Shown here piece by piece: positions 60,324-64,000 of a stretch of 64,000 nt of DNA (the first letter of the stretch is position 1; every line of letters starts with the position of its first letter). Both the position numbers and the translations under genes were made by a program. The DNA is from Salinispora tropica CNB-440. GTDB taxonomy: Bacteria > Actinomycetota > Actinomycetes > Mycobacteriales > Micromonosporaceae. The notes under the pieces were generated by a model that was not told the DNA's origin, searched no databases, and saw nothing but the letters and a program-made list of their open reading frames with translations. The stretch lies in NCBI RefSeq assembly GCF_000016425.1, contig NC_009380.1, positions 2,546,144-2,610,143 on the forward strand, read 5' to 3'.

Positions 60324-60743
60324 GGTATGTGTGGCCTTTCGCGTGAATGACTGGTCAATGACATGGAGATGCCCTTGACCATCAGTTCCGCGCTACACAC
60401 TTCAACAAGAGACGCTGCCGGCCCGCCTTGGCCCGGTGAGGTGCACGGTATTCCGGGAAGCGCGTGAGTACTGCCTGATCGCTTGACAATGGGGCGGCTT
60501 GCGTGTCCGCGAGTTTGACATGCGAACCCGACGTATTCCGGCGCATCGTGGGCGCGAGCCGTCCGCATTGGATCGAAAGGTGATGGTGCTGCTTCGAGTG
60601 CTGGTGCACGGCGACCTGAGCAGCAAGATGCGCTTGGCTCGCACTACTTCGATGATGTCCGGTATAGCCGTGGGCAAGGCAGAGTAATATACACAATAGT
60701 GCGAGAGAGGCGGTGGATGGAGACGAAAAGTAGGGAAGCCGGG
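60324..60743. other. 420-bp interval without a supported gene
   Basis: It separates the truncated XRE regulator from the PLP enzyme gene and is less GC-rich than the surroundings. Short frames exist on both strands but none has family resemblance. The stretch near 60683-60700 (TAATATACACAATAG) is AT-rich and promoter-like. The sequence looks like recombined, decaying DNA. Confidence 0.4.
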
Positions 60744-61952
60744 TTAACCGTCCGCTTCGCACCTGTCGGAGGATAGTAGACTTACCGACCCGGAACAAGA
60801 CGCTAGGTAGTGATATGCCTTCGGTGAGTAAAACTCGCGGTACGTCACCCGTGCGAATGACGCCGGGGCAATCCTCAGGGCGTTCTTCGCGAGGATGTGT
60901 GCTCGGTGGACGGACCCTGATCGATCGGATGGAGCGCACACGCCGTAGTAGGCACCTTGGTAGCCTTCCGCGAAGATCATTACGCCTGCCCCCAGTCGGC
61001 GCCTCGATGATGCCCTGGTACGAGCAGCGGTCAGACCTCGCGCCGAACCAGGCGGCACTGGCGACGCCGCCGCAGCGGCGTACCGCACCGCCTCCTCGTT
61101 CCGGCCAGTCCAGTACGCGATCGTGGCCTGCATTCCCCGGGCGTAGGCACGAACTCCTGCGTGGCCGATGATCTCGCCGTAGGTGCCGGCGGCCCGGGCG
61201 TACTGCATCGCCGGCGACCACAAACCCAGGTCAACAGCGGCACTGGCCAACAAGGACGTCGCCTGCACGGTGATCAGATCCCGCTCGTGCTGCTGGCCGG
61301 GCCGTCGGGTTCGCTCCAGTGTCTCGACGGCGAGCCCACGCACCCGTAGCGCCTCGTTGATCGTGGCAGTGGGTGTCAGTTGCCCGAAACCCCGTGCGAT
61401 CCCGATTGCGTCATCGCGTAGCTGTTCAATCGTCAGGTCAGACACAGCCCTACTAGCCCCTGTGTCCATCGCGTGCTTGCTGGTCTCCCGCGCGACGATC
61501 ATGATTGCCTGCCGCACTCCAACGTACGCTCCACGCGGATCCTGCACCAATACTGAGTCACCAGTGGAAGCACCTGTGGTCGGCAGTAGCGGCCTGTCGG
61601 GATCGGGAAGCCGGCTGGGGGAGCTGGCCTCGGCGATCGTCTGGTGATCGAGGACTGTGCCCCAGCGGGCGTGGCGTGCTGCGTCGGCCTCCTCCTCCCG
61701 ATGCCTGATCTCGAACGACCGGTACTCGTCGTAGCCGTCAATCAGCTCGCCGCCGGCCTGGAGAAGTGACTCGCACTGCGCCCAGAAGACCCGGTCGACC
61801 ACCTGCTCGCCGCGTTCGACACCGGCCACCGTGCTTCGAGTGCTGTTCACCAGCCGCGCCACGTCATCCTGAATCAGGCCACGCGTCTTGCGCCACGCGG
61901 CGAGCCGCCGTCCAAGCGCCCGCTTCACATCCTTGAGTTGCTGCGGGTCCAA
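60744..61952 (-). CDS. XRE-HTH regulator with TPR-like region, probably C-terminally damaged
   Basis: The 402-residue frame starts with an XRE HTH (residues ~8-62: LGRRLAAWRKTRGLIQDDVA, NSTRSTVAGVERGE) and continues with helical TPR-like repeats to ~290 (LLASAAVDLGLWSPAMQYAR, MQATIAYWTGRNEEAVRYAA). After about residue 300 the sequence becomes Arg/Ser-rich and loses the repeat pattern, as if the real end had been replaced. The start is TTG 61952, with a GAGGTG ribosome-binding site 7 bases upstream. Homologues with intact TPRs often regulate antibiotic or signalling loci. Confidence 0.72.
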   Translation of the reverse strand: MDPQQLKDVKRALGRRLAAWRKTRGLIQDDVARLVNSTRSTVAGVERGEQVVDRVFWAQCESLLQAGGELIDGYDEYRSFEIRHREEEADAARHARWGTVLDHQTIAEASSPSRLPDPDRPLLPTTGASTGDSVLVQDPRGAYVGVRQAIMIVARETSKHAMDTGASRAVSDLTIEQLRDDAIGIARGFGQLTPTATINEALRVRGLAVETLERTRRPGQQHERDLITVQATSLLASAAVDLGLWSPAMQYARAAGTYGEIIGHAGVRAYARGMQATIAYWTGRNEEAVRYAAAAASPVPPGSARGLTAARTRASSRRRLGAGVMIFAEGYQGAYYGVCAPSDRSGSVHRAHILAKNALRIAPASFARVTYREFYSPKAYHYLASCSGSVSLLSSDRCEADG

Positions 61953-62315
61953 GGGGGTACACCTCGTGGATGCCGCCGAAGAACTGGACCTCCATCGCGA
62001 TCGGAGGAGGATGGCCACCGCTCGTTAATTTCCCTAACGGCACGTTGACATTAACGGATGTCAGCGGCAGGGGCATGCCGGCGCCCGCGAGCCGGAAAGA
62101 TTGACGAAGACGTACCGCCAGCACCGCGACCCCCGACCAGGAAGCCCGGCCGGCCTCACCGTCTCGTTGTCTGGGCTCGTAGGGCGAGAGGGGAAACCAT
62201 GATCAAAACCCATTGGGACAGGACGGGCTGCCACCGGGACGGAGCGGGACGGAGGGGATGCGCGTCGCACGAGCACCCACCGAGCACCCCGCCGTCCACC
62301 AGGGACGGAAAAGCA
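61953..62315. other. Upstream region of the XRE gene, with repeated TAACG sites
   Basis: CGTTA-N7-TAACG (62023-62039) and CGTT-N6-AACG (62043-62056) are two dyads close to the start of the XRE-type gene and are candidate operators. The rest of the interval (to 62315) shows no gene. Confidence 0.4.
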
Positions 62316-62353
62316 AAGGCGCTTGACCCATGTTCTTACAGGTCAAGCGCCTT
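62316..62353. terminator. 13-bp hairpin downstream of the tRNA fragment
   Basis: AAGGCGCTTGACC and GGTCAAGCGCCTT flank a 12-base loop. It follows the 3' end of the minus-strand tRNA-Arg fragment by about 10 bases, as a tRNA terminator would. Confidence 0.75.
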
Positions 62354-62362
62354 ACGATCTTG

Positions 62363-62412
62363 CGCGCCCGAAGGGATTCGAACCCCTAACCTTCTGATCC
62401 GTAGTCCGATGC
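62363..62412 (-). repeat. tRNA-Arg(ACG) 3' fragment, probable att site
   Basis: Read on the minus strand, the segment gives the anticodon loop CTACGGA, the 3' anticodon strand TCAGA, the variable loop, the T-arm GGGGTTCGAATCCC and the acceptor strand CGGGCGC followed by GCA. The D-arm and 5' acceptor strand are absent: the sequence diverges just 5' of the anticodon stem (GCATCGGA in place of GCATCTGA, then unrelated). A 3' tRNA remnant of ~50 bases is the classic footprint left by integration of an element into a tRNA gene. Confidence 0.82.
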
Positions 62413-62427
62413 CAAGACGACCCGACG

Positions 62428-62817
62428 GTGTCCATCCGCCTGCACGACCGTTCCTTTCCCGACGAATACGGCATCTGCTTCGCGGTCGAAGCCCGCGCAC
62501 AGGGCCTACACGCCGAACTACCCGGCACTGAGATGTGGGTCTGGGACGAAGCCTGGCTTCCTGACTTCATCAGTCAGCTCGCCGCCGACTACCGCGGCTG
62601 GGCCGACGAGCGGACCTGGCAGGCCAACCACCTCACCGTTCGCGCTACCTTCCACTCCGGAGGTCACGTGGCACTCACCTGGCAGCTGCAACCCTGGGTA
62701 TCCCGCTCTGATGCCTGGCAGGCGTCGATCACCACCTGGCTCGAAGGCGGGGAGCAGATGAGCAATCTCGCCGCGGACCTCCGCGAGTTCCTACCCAACC
62801 CCGGTCCGACCAAGTAG
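62428..62817 (+). CDS. DUF6228-like protein, possibly 5' truncated
   Basis: The 129-residue frame starts at GTG 62428 only 16 bases from the tRNA fragment. Its sequence (RLHDRSFPDEYGICFAVEAR, WVWDEAWLPDFISQLAADYR and a C-terminal WLEGGEQMSNLAADLREFLP) resembles small actinobacterial proteins annotated as DUF6228, which typically have additional N-terminal residues. There is no ribosome-binding site. The gene may have been cut at its start by the integration event. Function unknown. Confidence 0.55.
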   Translation: MSIRLHDRSFPDEYGICFAVEARAQGLHAELPGTEMWVWDEAWLPDFISQLAADYRGWADERTWQANHLTVRATFHSGGHVALTWQLQPWVSRSDAWQASITTWLEGGEQMSNLAADLREFLPNPGPTK

Positions 62818-63037
62818 CTACCACGGCATCACCCCGCAACCGCACCTCTGCCGTCGACCACCGTGGTTCGCTGCACTCCGTGACCGAAGCCTGTTCAGGC
62901 GGACGAATACCAGCTACATCGAATAAGTGACTCTGCCAGTCGGGCGGGCCCGGCGGCGGTATCCCTGCCGGCGGCATCGACCGCTAAACCGGGGCCCCAT
63001 CAGCCCCCGGAGATTTCGGCAGCTTCATGCCCCCTAG
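62818..63037. other. 220-bp interval with no gene seen
   Basis: No coding frame or RNA is recognised between the DUF6228-like gene and the response-regulator fragment. Confidence 0.4.
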
Positions 63038-63130
63038 ATGGGTTTCCCCGACCGTGACGGGGTCCACGTATGCCGCGCGCTGCGTGCCCGCGACCCCGAG
63101 GTGCCGATCATCGCGGTAACTGCGGGGGTC
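63038..63130 (+). pseudogene. Response-regulator receiver fragment
   Basis: About 30 codons starting at ATG 63038 read MGFPDRDGVHVCRALRARDP and then EVPIIAVTA, the beta3-alpha3-beta4 part of a receiver domain (the motif after the phospho-Asp). The domain's start and the output domain are missing. It is a relic ending beside the sigma-factor gene. Confidence 0.7.
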
Positions 63131-63145
63131 GGGATCGCGGTGATC

Positions 63146-64000
63146 TCACAGTTCCGGATCGTCCGGGTTCTCCCGGTCGGTCGACGACGACTGGGGCCTA
63201 CCGGCTGCGGCGACGGCCTCCGCGAGCCGCCGCCGCAGGAACGCCCGTTCCGGCTCGTTGCCGACCAGGTCGAGTGCCCGACGGTACGCCGCCGCGGCCT
63301 CCTCGACCCGACCCAGTCGACGCAGCAGGTCCGCCCGGGTTGCCGGCAGCAGGTGGTATCCGGCCAGCCGGCCCTGCTCGTCGAGCGTGTCGAGCAGCCG
63401 CAACCCGGCGGCCGGACCGTCCCGCAGCGCCACCGCCACCGCCCGGTTCAGTTCCACCAGCGGTGACGGCGCCAGCCGGGCCAGTACGTCGTAGAGCGCG
63501 ACCACCTGGGGCCAGTCCGTACCGGCCACGTCGGCGGCCTCGCTGTGCAGCGCGGCGATCGCGGCCTGTACCGCGTACGGGCCGGGGCCGTTGGCCAGCG
63601 CGTCGGGTACGAGTCGACGACCCTCCTCGATCTGGTCGCGGTCCCAGAGTGTGCGGTCCTGCTCGTCGAGGAGTACCAGGTCGCCCTCGGCGGTGCACCG
63701 GGCGGCCCGGCGGGCGTCGACCAGCAGCAGCAGGGCGAGCAGCCCGGTCACCTCCGGTTGTCGGGGCAGCAGCCGGTGCAGGAGCCGGGCCAGCCGGATC
63801 GCCTCGTCCGCCAGGTCGGTCCGGACAAGCTGCGGACCGCTGCTCGCCGCGTACCCCTCGGTGAAGATCAGATAGATCACCCGGAGCACCCTGGGGAGCC
63901 GGGCCGGCAGTTCGGTGGCGTCCGGAACCCGGAACGGGATCCGGGCGGCCCGGATCTTCTGCTTCGCCCGGCCGATCCGCTGGGCCATCGTCGGCACCGG
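63146..64000 (-). CDS. ECF-type RNA polymerase sigma factor with DUF6596 domain (5' partial)
   Basis: The frame is open through the window edge; its true start is beyond 64000. The visible N-terminal part (TMAQRIGRAKQKIRAARIPF) is the end of sigma region 4, followed by the long C-terminal domain of about 250 residues (LPRVLRVIYLIFTEGY, ARLLHRLLPRQPEVTGLLAL, LYDVLARLAPSPLVELNRAV) that marks the DUF6596/SigJ-like ECF group. These factors usually act with a neighbouring YCII-domain protein, which is not visible here. Confidence 0.9.
   Translation of the reverse strand, partial: PVPTMAQRIGRAKQKIRAARIPFRVPDATELPARLPRVLRVIYLIFTEGYAASSGPQLVRTDLADEAIRLARLLHRLLPRQPEVTGLLALLLLVDARRAARCTAEGDLVLLDEQDRTLWDRDQIEEGRRLVPDALANGPGPYAVQAAIAALHSEAADVAGTDWPQVVALYDVLARLAPSPLVELNRAVAVALRDGPAAGLRLLDTLDEQGRLAGYHLLPATRADLLRRLGRVEEAAAAYRRALDLVGNEPERAFLRRRLAEAVAAAGRPQSSSTDRENPDDPEL

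Noticed and set aside
62363-62440. Intact tRNA-Arg gene
   Set aside because: The D-arm, 5' acceptor strand and part of the anticodon stem are missing, so only a 3' fragment is present.
1-64000. CRISPR array or rRNA operon
   Set aside because: No regularly spaced direct repeats and no rRNA-like conserved segments were noticed anywhere in the window.

Overview
The window is a high-GC actinobacterial chromosome segment. Gene content (RbpA, the Lnt/Ppm1 pair, a HelY helicase, a dense lysine-mutase operon, many ECF/TetR/XRE regulators) fits Micromonosporaceae, with Salinispora or Micromonospora as the best guess. That placement is inference from gene content and gene order, not a measured match. 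Many genes look leaderless: a TAnnnT hexamer lies 6-7 bases before an ATG or GTG start.

Layout. 1-9.3 kb is conserved core: partial TatC, a diacylglycerol-kinase-like protein, HAD phosphatase, HelY helicase, 5'-3' exonuclease, acyl-CoA dehydrogenase, AsnC regulator, phosphoglycerate-mutase-like phosphatase and CsbD. 9.4-17.8 kb is a lysine catabolism block: kamA (minus) faces a six-gene operon (kdd, amidohydrolase, kamD, kamE, kal and a MutL-like reactivator) joined by 4-base overlaps. 18.2-21.8 kb holds lnt-ppm1, fxsA and rbpA. 21.9-31 kb is mixed regulators and small enzymes, including a folD gene under an apparent ZTP riboswitch. 31-36 kb has an APH-like kinase, a secreted CBM2-GH5 cellulase, a cupin and an autoregulated TetR-SDR pair.

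36.0-43.8 kb is the most interesting part: an apparent RiPP biosynthetic operon on the minus strand. It reads S9 oligopeptidase, a 52-residue precursor candidate, a B12-dependent radical SAM maturase, a DUF5825-like protein, cytochrome P450 and an MFS exporter, with a divergent MauE-like redox membrane protein. A perfect 14-bp hairpin sits between the precursor and maturase genes, as expected if the peptide is made in excess.

44-54.4 kb holds a MurJ-like flippase, an erythromycin-esterase-family gene divergent from a two-HTH MerR regulator, a GNAT-M48 protease pair, two SAM methyltransferases and an ArsR-MFS operon. 54.5-57.6 kb is a transposon graveyard (Tn3 transposase, IS110, an rve-type transposase and a resolvase, all broken). 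57.9-62 kb has an MFS-PLP enzyme pair and a probably truncated XRE-TPR regulator. 62.36-62.41 kb holds the 3' part of a tRNA-Arg gene, a likely attachment-site scar. The window ends inside an ECF-type sigma factor gene.
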